From contig DAOWFB010000101.1 in assembly GCA_030638205.1 (NCBI GenBank), positions 1-15,492 on the forward strand: a stretch of 15,492 bases of DNA, given 5' to 3'. A program made the translations under genes and the position numbers. Source of the stretch: Thalassospiraceae bacterium. Lineage in GTDB: Bacteria; Pseudomonadota; Alphaproteobacteria; Rhodospirillales; Magnetovibrionaceae. Below are positions 6,369 through 14,667 of this stretch, in pieces (positions within the stretch are counted from its first letter, which is position 1; each line of letters begins with the position of its first letter). The notes beneath the pieces were generated by a model. The model searched no databases. It was not told where the DNA came from and worked only from the letters and a program-made list of their open reading frames with translations.

Positions 6369-7088
6369 ATGCTGACCAAAAAACAGTACGAGCTTTTATC
6401 CCTACTCAACACCCGCATCAAGGAAACCGGCGTTCCGCCATCGTTTGATGAAATGAAAGATGCCCTTGGCCTTAAATCCAAATCGGGCATCCATCGGCTG
6501 ATTAGCGGGCTTGAAGAACGTGGCTTTATCCGCCGCCTTCCCCATCGCGCCCGGGCGCTCGAAATTCTCAAGCTTCCTGAAAACATGACTGATACCCCTG
6601 ATAACACCACCAATATGCCGGAAATTATCGCTGAAAATGTTATACGTGGTGATTTTGGGCCTGAACGTTCTCAAAATTTACAAACAAATAAAAGCGGCGA
6701 TGGCGAGGCCGCCTCGATCCCCATGCTTGGGCGCATTGCTGCCGGCACACCAATAGAAGCGATAAGCGATCCTTCTAGCTATGTTGATATTCCCACATCC
6801 ATGTTACATGGCGGCGAACATTTTGCGCTTGAGGTTGATGGCGATTCAATGATTGAAGCAGGCATCTTTGATGGTGATACGGTAATTATCGAACGCACCA
6901 ACCGTGTTGAAAATGGAACGATTTGCGTTGCCTTGGTTGATGGTGAAGAGGCGACACTCAAAAGGCTTCGTCGTAAAAATAATTCCATTGCCCTGGAACC
7001 CGCCAACAAAGATTTTGAAACTCGCATTTTCGGCCCCGACCGGGTTGCCGTTCAAGGTCGGCTTGTTGGGCTGGTGCGTAAATATTAA
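6369..7088 (+). CDS. lexA: SOS-response repressor LexA
   Basis: Represses DNA-damage genes; when RecA filaments form, it cleaves itself and the regulon is released. The protein has 239 residues, typical for alphaproteobacterial LexA, which has a longer linker than the roughly 200-residue enterobacterial form. The N-terminal winged helix (about 1-70) opens MLTKKQYELLSLLNTRI and holds PPSFDEMKDALGLKSKSGIH (23-42), with the recognition helix around residues 36-48. The linker (about 72-115) is polar. The S24 peptidase domain has the cleavage site Ala125-Gly126 in GRIAAGTP, the nucleophile Ser160 in VDGDSMIEAGI, and the general base Lys198 in ATLKRL. AGG at 6359-6361 gives a ribosome site 7 bases before the ATG. 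The SOS box upstream implies autoregulation. It is convergent with comEC. Confidence 0.97.
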   Translation: MLTKKQYELLSLLNTRIKETGVPPSFDEMKDALGLKSKSGIHRLISGLEERGFIRRLPHRARALEILKLPENMTDTPDNTTNMPEIIAENVIRGDFGPERSQNLQTNKSGDGEAASIPMLGRIAAGTPIEAISDPSSYVDIPTSMLHGGEHFALEVDGDSMIEAGIFDGDTVIIERTNRVENGTICVALVDGEEATLKRLRRKNNSIALEPANKDFETRIFGPDRVAVQGRLVGLVRKY

Positions 7089-7092
7089 TTAC

Positions 7093-7130
7093 CCTTAATT
7101 AATTATCCTTAATTAATTATCCCCAATTAT
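7093..7130. repeat. Short tandem repeat of a 14-base AT-rich unit at the lexA/comEC junction
   Basis: CCTTAATTAATTAT occurs twice in perfect tandem (7093-7106 and 7107-7120), followed by a degenerate 10-base copy (7121-7130). The unit contains the palindrome TTAATTAA. The array fills most of the 24-base gap between the convergent lexA and comEC stops and runs into the last codons and stop of comEC. It lacks the GC stem of a Rho-independent terminator. It is probably a replication-slippage product. Confidence 0.8.
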
Positions 7131-9293
7131 CCAAGGCCTATTGCCGCGCCGCTGGTTTACGGTTTCTACTTTGATGCCATCATCATTTAACCAAAGTGCG
7201 TAAGTGCCATTTTTCTTAAGATCACTTGCGGTAACCAAATGTGAAACACTGGTACAACCGGCAGCTTCTCCATTATCGTATCCGGCAACCTCTATTCCCT
7301 TTTCAAGTGCAAACAATACATCCGTGCCACTGGCGCAATCTTCTGCAAATGCTTGCGCGGTTCTGGCAAAAGAAATTTTTTTGTTATTTTTTTGATATAT
7401 ACAACCAATCGCATCACAGGAAACGCTATCGGTTGTTCCATTTTTTGGCCACTTTCCTTCGGCGCCATAAAGCCCTGCACGGCGTAGCCATATGTTCCTT
7501 TCAAATCTTGCTCGTCTTAGGGTCGAAACCATATAACCGCCGCCATCTGTGCGCACGGCGGCCAATTTTGCATTAGATGAAACAAGAATATCCGGAGCTT
7601 GTAAAAAAATTGAGCTTGTCATCCCTAAAATAATTATTGGAAATCCTGCAAGGCGTATTTTTCCTCGCCATATTGCGGCCCACAAACCGCCCATCACAAC
7701 CAATACCAAACCCCACACGGGGAAAGCCGGTGTAACCCTGACTGCGCCGGGCATTTCAGATACTGTTTTAGCGACCCAGACCACCACCTCAATCCCAGCA
7801 CCCATTACATGAAGGGCAATATCCTCAAGGCCAAGGGGTATAAGAACAAACGCGCTAACGGCTGCAGGCATTATCCAAAGTGCCGTAACGGGCACGGCGA
7901 CAAGGTTTGCAATTAGACCGAACGTTGCGACGCTATTAAAATGAAATGCGGCAAAGGGGGCGGTTGCCAGGCCCGCAACCAACGTGGTCAATGCTACACC
8001 AACCACATAATAAGACATTTTTCTGAAATGTGATTTTTGCTGGTTACGGTATTTATCACGATCTCTGAATTCTTCATAGAACGCCACCAATGCAACTACG
8101 GCGGCAAATGAAAGCTGAAAGCTTGCCCCCAGTATGCTTTCGGGTGAAATAAGTAGAATTGCCATAGCCGCCCATGCAACGGTGCGCATTGAAATGCCCT
8201 GCCGGTCAAAAACAATTGCCAACAAAACAAACGAAAGCATAAGAAACGCCCGCTGGGTCGGTATGGTGGTGCCCGAAACAAGGGTGTAACTAAAGGCACC
8301 AAGCATAGCTACAATTGCTGCCCATTTTTTAACCGGGTACCTTAACGCCAGCCCCGGAATTAGCACCAAAATTGCACGGACGGAAAAAAATAATATTCCC
8401 GCAACCAAGCCCACATGAAGCCCCGATATGGCGAGCAAGTGCGCAAGCCCGGAATTACGCATTGCGTTCATTGTGTCCCTAGGTATGGCCGAACGATCGC
8501 CCGTCATCAAGGCGCTGGCAACTCCACCTTTTTCACCAACAAGAACTGAGCGGACGGTTAAATTAATGCTTTCGCGCACCCTCTCAACCATAAAAGGAAT
8601 TGACGCCGCGCCCGTGGTTGGTGCCGTGGCCTCAATAATTGCCGTGCCAAACGAAAAGCCAACTCCGCCAAGGCCGCGAAAATATGATTGGCGTTGAAAA
8701 TCAAATGCGCCGGGTGACGCCGGTGGAGACGGTGGCTTAAGTGTTGCCCAAACACGTACCCAGTCGCCGCTTGCAATAGCTGGTTGCTTTGCTTGCAATA
8801 CAATACGAACTGAATGTGGTATTTTATCGGGCGCCATGGTGCTGATTTGTAATTTTTCAAGGATAATGCGTTTTGATTTGGGCCGATGCTCAACCCGAAC
8901 CACTTGACCGCTAACATCGACCGGGCCAATTTCTTTTGTAAGCATTGGGCCATCTGCCGACCATGTGGCAATTTGCGCCGCACTAAACCCCAACCCAAAT
9001 ACAAGCATAGCAACAAAAGTAATCGTCAAAAAGTAATGGCTAGAGGCGTCATTGGCTGTTGTCATAAATAACAACAATCCTGCAATCAGAACCAATATGG
9101 GGCCAAACCATAATGACGGCTCGAAGCTAAGAGAAAAATAGACCCCGATACCGATGCCGCACAAAACTGGAATCCACAATATCCAGCGTTCGCGCTCAAC
9201 ACCAAGTGCGTGCGCAATGCTTGCCAACCACATTTGAGTTTGGCGGACAGCATATGCTGTACTGAACGTTTTTGTACCCTCTTGTTGGCCCAA
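7113..9293 (-). CDS. comEC: ComEC/Rec2-family DNA-uptake channel protein, without a metallo-beta-lactamase domain
   Basis: Polytopic inner-membrane protein of the ComEC/Rec2 family, which carries single-stranded DNA into the cytoplasm during natural transformation. There are 726 residues from a TTG at 9293; the first ATG, at 9233, would give 706. An AAGG just before the TTG and a promoter candidate at 9323-9351 favour the TTG. N-terminal membrane segments (about 38-110) precede a soluble OB-like region (about 120-225, with FDFQRQSYFRG near 197-207). The competence domain carries GLAHLLAISGLHVG (282-295), the strongest family signature, then several membrane helices to about 565. The C-terminal tail (about 570-726) has no HxHxDH zinc motif of the metallo-beta-lactamase domain found in longer homologues; instead it holds Cys626, Cys631, Cys653 and Cys680. 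No other competence gene is in the window, so a role in transformation is a family-level inference. Confidence 0.9.
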   Translation of the reverse strand: MGQQEGTKTFSTAYAVRQTQMWLASIAHALGVERERWILWIPVLCGIGIGVYFSLSFEPSLWFGPILVLIAGLLLFMTTANDASSHYFLTITFVAMLVFGLGFSAAQIATWSADGPMLTKEIGPVDVSGQVVRVEHRPKSKRIILEKLQISTMAPDKIPHSVRIVLQAKQPAIASGDWVRVWATLKPPSPPASPGAFDFQRQSYFRGLGGVGFSFGTAIIEATAPTTGAASIPFMVERVRESINLTVRSVLVGEKGGVASALMTGDRSAIPRDTMNAMRNSGLAHLLAISGLHVGLVAGILFFSVRAILVLIPGLALRYPVKKWAAIVAMLGAFSYTLVSGTTIPTQRAFLMLSFVLLAIVFDRQGISMRTVAWAAMAILLISPESILGASFQLSFAAVVALVAFYEEFRDRDKYRNQQKSHFRKMSYYVVGVALTTLVAGLATAPFAAFHFNSVATFGLIANLVAVPVTALWIMPAAVSAFVLIPLGLEDIALHVMGAGIEVVVWVAKTVSEMPGAVRVTPAFPVWGLVLVVMGGLWAAIWRGKIRLAGFPIIILGMTSSIFLQAPDILVSSNAKLAAVRTDGGGYMVSTLRRARFERNIWLRRAGLYGAEGKWPKNGTTDSVSCDAIGCIYQKNNKKISFARTAQAFAEDCASGTDVLFALEKGIEVAGYDNGEAAGCTSVSHLVTASDLKKNGTYALWLNDDGIKVETVNQRRGNRPWIIGDN

Positions 9294-9322
9294 AAGCCTT
9301 AAATCCCCATCAGTGGCACCCT

Positions 9323-9351
9323 ATATTATTTTGTGTGTATGATTTTGTAAG
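9323..9351 (-). promoter_or_regulatory. Candidate comEC promoter
   Basis: On the minus strand CTTACA (9346-9351) and TAATAT (9323-9328) are separated by 17 bases, each matching the sigma-70 consensus at four of six positions. Transcription would begin near 9316, about 23 bases before the TTG start at 9293. The 139 bases between comEC and gltX must also hold the gltX promoter; the best plus-strand -10 candidates are TATATT (9322-9327) and CATAAT (9385-9390), neither with a good -35. Confidence 0.4.
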
Positions 9352-9432
9352 AATGCCTTAAATGTGTTAAACCCCACTCCAATTCATAATAATGCCAAAC
9401 TTCACCTAAGAACGAGGATTTGTTTTCCCGCC

Positions 9433-10842
9433 ATGACCGTTGTTACCAGATTCGCCCCCTCACCCACAGGATTTCTACATATTGGCGGTGCCAGAACGGC
9501 ATTGTTCAACTGGCTTTATTCTCGCCATATGGGCGGAAAGTTTCTGCTGAGAATTGAAGATACCGACCGGGCCAGATCAACCGATGAAGCCACGAAGGCA
9601 ATAATTCACGGAATGCACTGGCTTGGCCTAGATGCAGACGAAGATCCCATAAGTCAGTATTCACGTAGGCAGAACCATGTTGATGTGGCAAAAAAATTAT
9701 TGGCCGAAGGCAAAGCATATAATTGTTATTGCTCACCCGAAGAGCTGAGCGAAATGCGCGAAAAAGCCAAATCCGAAGGCAAGCCCATGCGTTATGACGG
9801 CAGATGGCGTGATCGCGATGCAAGTGACGCACCCCAAGGTATTCCCCCGGTTATTCGCATAAAGGCGGAACAAACTGGAACAACAGCCATAAACGATATT
9901 ATTCAAGGTGACGTTAGCGTTGAAAATACCGAGATAGATGATTTTGTTCTGTTGCGCGCAGATGGAACCCCCACATACATGCTGGCCGTTGTTGTTGACG
10001 ACCATGACATGGGAATAACCCACGTTATTCGCGGCGATGACCACCTAACCAATACCTTTAGGCAAATACAGCTTTACAAGGCAATGGGCTGGGATTTGCC
10101 CATATTTGCCCATATGCCACTTTTACACGGCGCAGATGGGAAAAAACTTTCAAAACGTCATGGTGCTTTGGGGGTTGAGGCCTACGAAGAAATGGGATTC
10201 CTACCTGAAGCTGTTTGCAATTATCTGCTTCGTCTTGGCTGGGGACATGGCGATGACGAAATAATATCCAGCAAACAGGCCATTGAATGGTTTGATGTTG
10301 CCGATGTGGGCAAAGCCGCCGCCCGGTTTGATATGGATAAGCTGACCAGCCTTAATGCCCATTATATTCGAGGCGCCGATGACGAACGTCTGACCCAGCT
10401 GATTATGCCTAAAATCACTGAAACATTGTCTGGAAACATGTCAAATGATGCTGAAAACAGGCTAAAAAGTGGTATGGCTGGCCTAAAAGAACGCGCCAAG
10501 ACAATCGTAGAGCTATCTGAAAATGCTACATTTTATTGCAAAAATAGACCCCTTTCCATGAATGACAAGGCAGCCAAACTTCTTAATGGTGATGGCTCTG
10601 ACAAACTGGCTGATTTTAGTGCTATATTGCTTAAAACCGATGACTGGAGCGCTCCCGCGCTTGAAGAAAAAGCTAGGGCTTTTTCAGAAAGTGCTGGCTG
10701 CAAATTAGGCGCAGTGATGCAGCCCCTTCGCGCAGCACTAACAGGATCTAATTCATCGCCCGGCATGTTCGAAGTATTGGAAATACTCGGAAAAGAGGAA
10801 ACCCTTGGCCGAATTGATGATGCCCTAAGCGCACCTAAGTAA
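9433..10842 (+). CDS. gltX: Glutamyl-tRNA synthetase
   Basis: Charges tRNA-Glu with glutamate; class I aminoacyl-tRNA synthetase of 469 residues, full length. The frame is open upstream to a GTG at 9364, but the ATG at 9433 gives the canonical N-terminus MTVVTRFAPSPTGFLHIGG, so it is preferred. The HIGH-type motif is HIGG (16-19), and the KMSKS-type motif is KLSKR (238-242) in DGKKLSKRHGALG. LLRIEDTD and the RGDDHLTN segment are also typical. Cys98 and Cys100 (CYC) match two ligands of the zinc site of the Escherichia coli enzyme, but position 125, a cysteine there, is Trp here (YDGRWRD), so zinc binding is probably lost. GAGG lies about 15 bases before the ATG, a rather long spacing. gltA follows 41 bases after the stop, on the same strand. 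A non-discriminating enzyme that also charges tRNA-Gln is possible in this class and cannot be excluded. Confidence 0.96.
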   Translation: MTVVTRFAPSPTGFLHIGGARTALFNWLYSRHMGGKFLLRIEDTDRARSTDEATKAIIHGMHWLGLDADEDPISQYSRRQNHVDVAKKLLAEGKAYNCYCSPEELSEMREKAKSEGKPMRYDGRWRDRDASDAPQGIPPVIRIKAEQTGTTAINDIIQGDVSVENTEIDDFVLLRADGTPTYMLAVVVDDHDMGITHVIRGDDHLTNTFRQIQLYKAMGWDLPIFAHMPLLHGADGKKLSKRHGALGVEAYEEMGFLPEAVCNYLLRLGWGHGDDEIISSKQAIEWFDVADVGKAAARFDMDKLTSLNAHYIRGADDERLTQLIMPKITETLSGNMSNDAENRLKSGMAGLKERAKTIVELSENATFYCKNRPLSMNDKAAKLLNGDGSDKLADFSAILLKTDDWSAPALEEKARAFSESAGCKLGAVMQPLRAALTGSNSSPGMFEVLEILGKEETLGRIDDALSAPK

Positions 10843-10883
10843 TGCTCTGAATAATAAACTAAATAATAAAAAGAGAGGTAAAT

Positions 10884-12197
10884 ATGCCCGATCCAAAATC
10901 AGCCAAAAGATCATTTACGCTGACCGATAACTCCAGCGGACAAAGCTGGGAATTGCCCCTGCTTGAAGGAACCATTGGCCCCGGGGTTATTGATATTCGC
11001 AAATTATATGCTGATACTGGGTGTTTTACCTACGACCCCGGATATACCTCTACTGGCAGCTGCCAATCAGAAATTACCTATATTGACGGTGAAAAAGGCG
11101 AGCTGCTTTATCGCGGCTATCCAATTAAACAGCTGGCCGAAGAAAGCACCTTTATGGAGGTGTGCTATTTATTGATTTATGGCGAACTACCAACCCAAGA
11201 TCAAAAAGATAAATTTCTCAACCGCATAACCTATCACACCATGCTGCATGAACAGATGAATGACTTCTTCACCGGGTTCAGGCGAGATTCACACCCCATG
11301 GCCATTATGGTTGGTGTGGTTGGTGCGCTTTCGGCGTTTTATCACGATAGCACCGATATTTCCGACCCCAAGCATCGCTTTATTGCCTCAACCCGCATGC
11401 TTGCAAAAATGCCGACCATTGCGGCCAATGCTTATCGTTATTCTCGTGGGCTTCCGTTTGCTTATCCGAAAAACGATTTAAAGTTCTCGGAAAATTTCCT
11501 CTACATGATGTTCTCTAACCCATGTGAAGAATATAAAATAAATCCAGTTTTGGCCAAGGCCATGGACCGTATTCTTATTCTTCATGCCGACCATGAGCAA
11601 AATGCATCAACCTCAACCGTGCGTATTGCCGGTTCTTCCGGTGCCAACCCGTTTGCCTGCATCGCATCGGGCATTGCATCTCTTTGGGGGCCTGCCCACG
11701 GTGGTGCCAATGAAGCTGTTTTAAACATGCTAGATGAAATCGGCTCGAAAGACCGAGTTGGCGAATTTATAAAACGCGCCAAAGATAAAAACGATCCGTT
11801 CCGTCTTATGGGTTTTGGGCACCGGGTTTATAAAAACCATGACCCAAGGGCGACCGTGATGCGCCAAACCTGCCATGAGGTTTTAAACGATTTGGGCATC
11901 AAGGACGACCCGCTGCTTGATTTGGCCATGGAACTAGAACGTATTGCGCTGGAAGATGAGTATTTCATCGAAAAGAAACTTTACCCCAACGTTGATTTCT
12001 ATTCGGGTATTATTTTCAAAGCAATGGGAATTCCCACATCAATGTTCACGGTTTTGTTCGCAGTTGCCCGTGTTGTTGGTTGGGTTGCCCAATGGAACGA
12101 AATGATAGAAGACCCCAGCCAAAAAATTGGTCGTCCACGCCAGCTTTACACCGGGGCAACGCATCGTGATTTCGTTCCCATAGAAAAACGTAAATAG
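10884..12197 (+). CDS. gltA: Citrate synthase, type II
   Basis: Condenses acetyl-CoA with oxaloacetate to form citrate, the entry step of the TCA cycle. The 437-residue length and the N-terminal beta-rich extension (about 1-60) mark the hexameric, NADH-sensitive Gram-negative type. Catalytic residues are all present: His272 in WGPAHGGANEAVL, His313 in GFGHRVYKNHDPRA, and Asp371 in YPNVDFYSGI. LHADHEQNASTSTVR (232-246) supplies a further oxaloacetate-binding His. An AGAGGT ribosome site lies 4-6 bases before the ATG. The gap from gltX is only 41 AT-rich bases, so shared transcription is likely, although a promoter there cannot be excluded. The stop is two bases from the stop of the convergent gloA, leaving no room for a separate terminator. 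Confidence 0.98.
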   Translation: MPDPKSAKRSFTLTDNSSGQSWELPLLEGTIGPGVIDIRKLYADTGCFTYDPGYTSTGSCQSEITYIDGEKGELLYRGYPIKQLAEESTFMEVCYLLIYGELPTQDQKDKFLNRITYHTMLHEQMNDFFTGFRRDSHPMAIMVGVVGALSAFYHDSTDISDPKHRFIASTRMLAKMPTIAANAYRYSRGLPFAYPKNDLKFSENFLYMMFSNPCEEYKINPVLAKAMDRILILHADHEQNASTSTVRIAGSSGANPFACIASGIASLWGPAHGGANEAVLNMLDEIGSKDRVGEFIKRAKDKNDPFRLMGFGHRVYKNHDPRATVMRQTCHEVLNDLGIKDDPLLDLAMELERIALEDEYFIEKKLYPNVDFYSGIIFKAMGIPTSMFTVLFAVARVVGWVAQWNEMIEDPSQKIGRPRQLYTGATHRDFVPIEKRK

Positions 12198-12199
12198 AA

Positions 12200-12601
12200 T
12201 TATTTTTTCTCAATAAGCTCTATCTTGTAACCGTCAGGGTCTTCGATAAAGGCTATTACCGTGGTTCCGTGTTTCATCGGCCCCGGTGGGCGCGGTATCG
12301 ATACGCCCTCTTTCTCCATTTTATCACAAGCCGCGTAAATATCTGGAACGGCAATGGCCAAATGGCCAAACCCTGTTCCCAAACTATAATCTTCTTCTTG
12401 ATCCCAATTATGGGTTAATTCAATAACCGTATTATCGGTTTCACTGCCATAACCGACAAAGGCAATGGTAAATTTACCTTCCGCGTAATCATTACGCCTA
12501 AGTGCGCTCATCCCCAGATGTCGGGTATAAAAATCAATTGATTTATCTAAATCCCTTACCCGTATCATGGTGTGTAAAAAACGAAATGATTGTTCATTCA
12601 T
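12200..12601 (-). CDS. gloA: Lactoylglutathione lyase (glyoxalase I)
   Basis: Isomerises the hemithioacetal of methylglyoxal and glutathione to S-lactoylglutathione, detoxifying methylglyoxal. The 133 residues form the short bacterial glyoxalase I with two beta-alpha-beta-beta-beta modules. The four metal ligands can be placed: His10 (FLHTMIRV), Glu61 (TVIELTHNW), His80 (GFGHLAIAV) and Glu128 (YKIELIEKK). They match His5, Glu56, His74 and Glu122 of the Escherichia coli nickel enzyme, and the short length without the long zinc-type loops also suggests nickel. RVRDLDKSIDFYTRHLGM (14-31) is a family signature. AAAGGA stands 7-8 bases before the ATG. It lies 24 bases downstream of lpxB on the same strand and is probably the last gene of the lipid A operon. 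Confidence 0.95.
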   Translation of the reverse strand: MNEQSFRFLHTMIRVRDLDKSIDFYTRHLGMSALRRNDYAEGKFTIAFVGYGSETDNTVIELTHNWDQEEDYSLGTGFGHLAIAVPDIYAACDKMEKEGVSIPRPPGPMKHGTTVIAFIEDPDGYKIELIEKK

Positions 12602-12625
12602 TTTATAGTCCTTTTATTTTTTAGC

Positions 12626-13816
12626 TTATTTATTTAAATTATTAGCAATAACACCAAGAACCACATCGGCCGAACGCTCGCCCGGTGACAGGGTGCCATA
12701 CCCAAGGGCTGCCATGGCATCAACATATGCCTTGCGCTGTTCTGTTCTGGCATTTTGATCATTTAATAATTTTGATATTTCTGGTGCCAGCATATCGGGT
12801 CGACAATTATCTAGCAAAAGCTCTGGTATGGCTGGGCGATCCAGCACCAAGTTAACAATGTTTGCATATTTTGCCTTGATAAGACGCTTGGCAAGAAATG
12901 CTGTTAATGGGCCAAAGCGATAGGCAATAACAGCCGGAACTTGCGCCAATGCAAGCTCCAAAGAAACCGTTCCACTGGCGGCCAGTGCTGCATCGCAAGC
13001 TGAAAAAGCATCACCCTTTTCATCTTCGCCAACGATATTTACCCGAACCGGCCAGTTTTTAGTAGCGGCAGAAATATGCTTACGTAACCCCGAAAGTGTA
13101 ACCACAACCACCTCAAGCTCGGGGTGAGTTTTTTTTAACAATCCCAACGTACGCCCGAAAACAGGGGTTAGGCGCGAGACCTCCCCCATCCTGCTGCCCG
13201 GTAACACTGCCAGCAACGGTGTAAATTCAGAAATTTTATGGCGCTGCCTGAAATCATCACCATCACCGCAACCAATTTCACTTTCGACTACAGGGTGGCC
13301 GACAAATGTTGCGGGCAGACCAACATCTTTAAAGTATTTTGGCTCAAACGGCAGCAGGCATAAAAGATGGTCTAAAAAACCAGCTATTTTTTTTGCTCTA
13401 CCCGGACGCCATGCCCAAACACTGGGTGCAACATAATGAACAATTGGAATGTTTGAGCCGCGTTTCTTAAGCTTCTTGGCAACCCTAAATACAAAATCAG
13501 GGGCATCGATTGTAACCACCACATCCGGGCTAATGCGTTCAATTTCTTGGACGGTTTGTTTTATTCGTCTGAGAAGATTTGGTATTTTCGGCAATACTTC
13601 GGTGAAGCCCATGACCGAAAGTTCAGACATGGGAAATATGCTATGCATTCCAATTTCAGAAGCAGCATTTTCAATTTTTTCACCACCAACACCGCAAAAT
13701 GTTATTTTACCTCGTGTTTTTTTTATCAATGCCTTTATCAAGTTCGCCCCAAGGGCATCGCCCGATGCTTCGCCGGCAATTATAAAAACTGTTGGTTTAT
13801 GATTTTGGTTTTCCAT
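12626..13816 (-). CDS. lpxB: Lipid-A-disaccharide synthase
   Basis: GT19 glycosyltransferase that joins UDP-2,3-diacylglucosamine and lipid X to make the beta-1,6 disaccharide of lipid A, at the cytoplasmic face of the inner membrane. The 396 residues are full length. Motifs: IIAGEASGDALGANL (12-26); TIDAPDFVFR (102-111) with Asp104, probably equivalent to the catalytic Asp98 of Escherichia coli; YVAPSVWAWRPGRAKKI (128-144); LLPFEP (154-159); VGHPVVE (172-178); LPGSRMGEV (205-213); ASGTVSLELAL (280-290); and ANIVNLVLDRPAIPELL (318-334), which binds the UDP moiety. The start lies two bases after the LpxI stop, so translation is probably coupled. Its substrate lipid X is the product of the neighbouring LpxI. 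Confidence 0.97.
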   Translation of the reverse strand: MENQNHKPTVFIIAGEASGDALGANLIKALIKKTRGKITFCGVGGEKIENAASEIGMHSIFPMSELSVMGFTEVLPKIPNLLRRIKQTVQEIERISPDVVVTIDAPDFVFRVAKKLKKRGSNIPIVHYVAPSVWAWRPGRAKKIAGFLDHLLCLLPFEPKYFKDVGLPATFVGHPVVESEIGCGDGDDFRQRHKISEFTPLLAVLPGSRMGEVSRLTPVFGRTLGLLKKTHPELEVVVVTLSGLRKHISAATKNWPVRVNIVGEDEKGDAFSACDAALAASGTVSLELALAQVPAVIAYRFGPLTAFLAKRLIKAKYANIVNLVLDRPAIPELLLDNCRPDMLAPEISKLLNDQNARTEQRKAYVDAMAALGYGTLSPGERSADVVLGVIANNLNK

Positions 13817-13818
13817 AT

Positions 13819-14667
13819 TTAATTACCAAATTCGGATGGGTTAATGCCGATTATGAATATGCCAGCATTGTTTGCCGCATTTATCACTTTTTCACGCTCA
13901 ACAATTATGGCACCACCTGCCTCTATTCCAATACCGCCCAACTTTGCGGCAGATACCGCCGCAACCGTATCAACACCTATGGTTGGCAAATCAACGCGGC
14001 GTTCTTGACCCGGTTTGACAACCTTGACCAATACACCGCCGTCAGTAATTTCCATTTTTTCAACTCGGGCCAACATGGCATCGGTCCCGTCTTTTTCTTC
14101 TAGTGCAATTATTTTTCCATTACTTACAACCGCACCTTGACCCAGATCCTTGCGTCCAAGATCAAGTGCCGCATGAATGGCGGTGGCAATATCACCGGCA
14201 TCTTTGTTGCTTGGGCTTATGGCGCCCAAAACCCCAAGCGGGGCAAGAAGCTCAGGCAAAATATTATGAACACCTATTATCCGAAAACCGTCATCTTCTT
14301 CCAGCGTTTTAACTATTGCCGAAAGAAGACCGTTATCACCCAAAGCCATTGCGCCGGTTTTTAGAAAAAATTTTGCGGTTCTGGCATCGGGCAACAGCGA
14401 GCCTATTCCCGGACGGCGAATTGTTCCGCCCATTACCAACTCTTTGCAGTTTTGGCTTTTTAAAATATCTATGGCTTTGCCAATTGCGCCAAGACGCAAC
14501 CAGTCGCACTTATCGGAAATGCCATCTGTGGTTTCCTTGTCGGCCTGCCCCTTAAAGGCAATGACATGGAAATCCTGATTATTTTTTTTACAGGCATCAA
14601 TAAGCTTGCGTGGCAGATCACCGCCGCCCGCTATTATGCCTATTTTGTGATTTTTATCAGGAGCCAT
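13819..14667 (-). CDS. lpxI: UDP-2,3-diacylglucosamine pyrophosphatase LpxI
   Basis: Hydrolyses UDP-2,3-diacylglucosamine to lipid X and UMP, the fourth step of lipid A synthesis. LpxI is the enzyme most alphaproteobacteria use in place of LpxH. From the ATG at 14667 the protein has 282 residues, close to the characterised Caulobacter protein. The frame extends to a TTG at 14715, but the ATG is preferred because KIGIIAGGGDLPR then begins near residue 8. Other family features are GGTIRRPG (80-87), GAMALGDNGLL (105-115), and RVDLPTIG (224-231), whose Asp226 probably corresponds to the catalytic Asp225 of Caulobacter LpxI. The C-terminal half ends with GIGIEAGGAIIVEREK. The start overlaps the end of lpxA by 11 bases and lpxB follows two bases after the stop, so it sits exactly between the enzymes that act before and after it. 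Confidence 0.95.
   Translation of the reverse strand: MAPDKNHKIGIIAGGGDLPRKLIDACKKNNQDFHVIAFKGQADKETTDGISDKCDWLRLGAIGKAIDILKSQNCKELVMGGTIRRPGIGSLLPDARTAKFFLKTGAMALGDNGLLSAIVKTLEEDDGFRIIGVHNILPELLAPLGVLGAISPSNKDAGDIATAIHAALDLGRKDLGQGAVVSNGKIIALEEKDGTDAMLARVEKMEITDGGVLVKVVKPGQERRVDLPTIGVDTVAAVSAAKLGGIGIEAGGAIIVEREKVINAANNAGIFIIGINPSEFGN

Noticed and set aside
9364..9432. N-terminal extension of GltX to the GTG at 9364
   Set aside because: The extra 23 residues precede the standard synthetase start MTVVTRFAPSPTG and resemble no domain.
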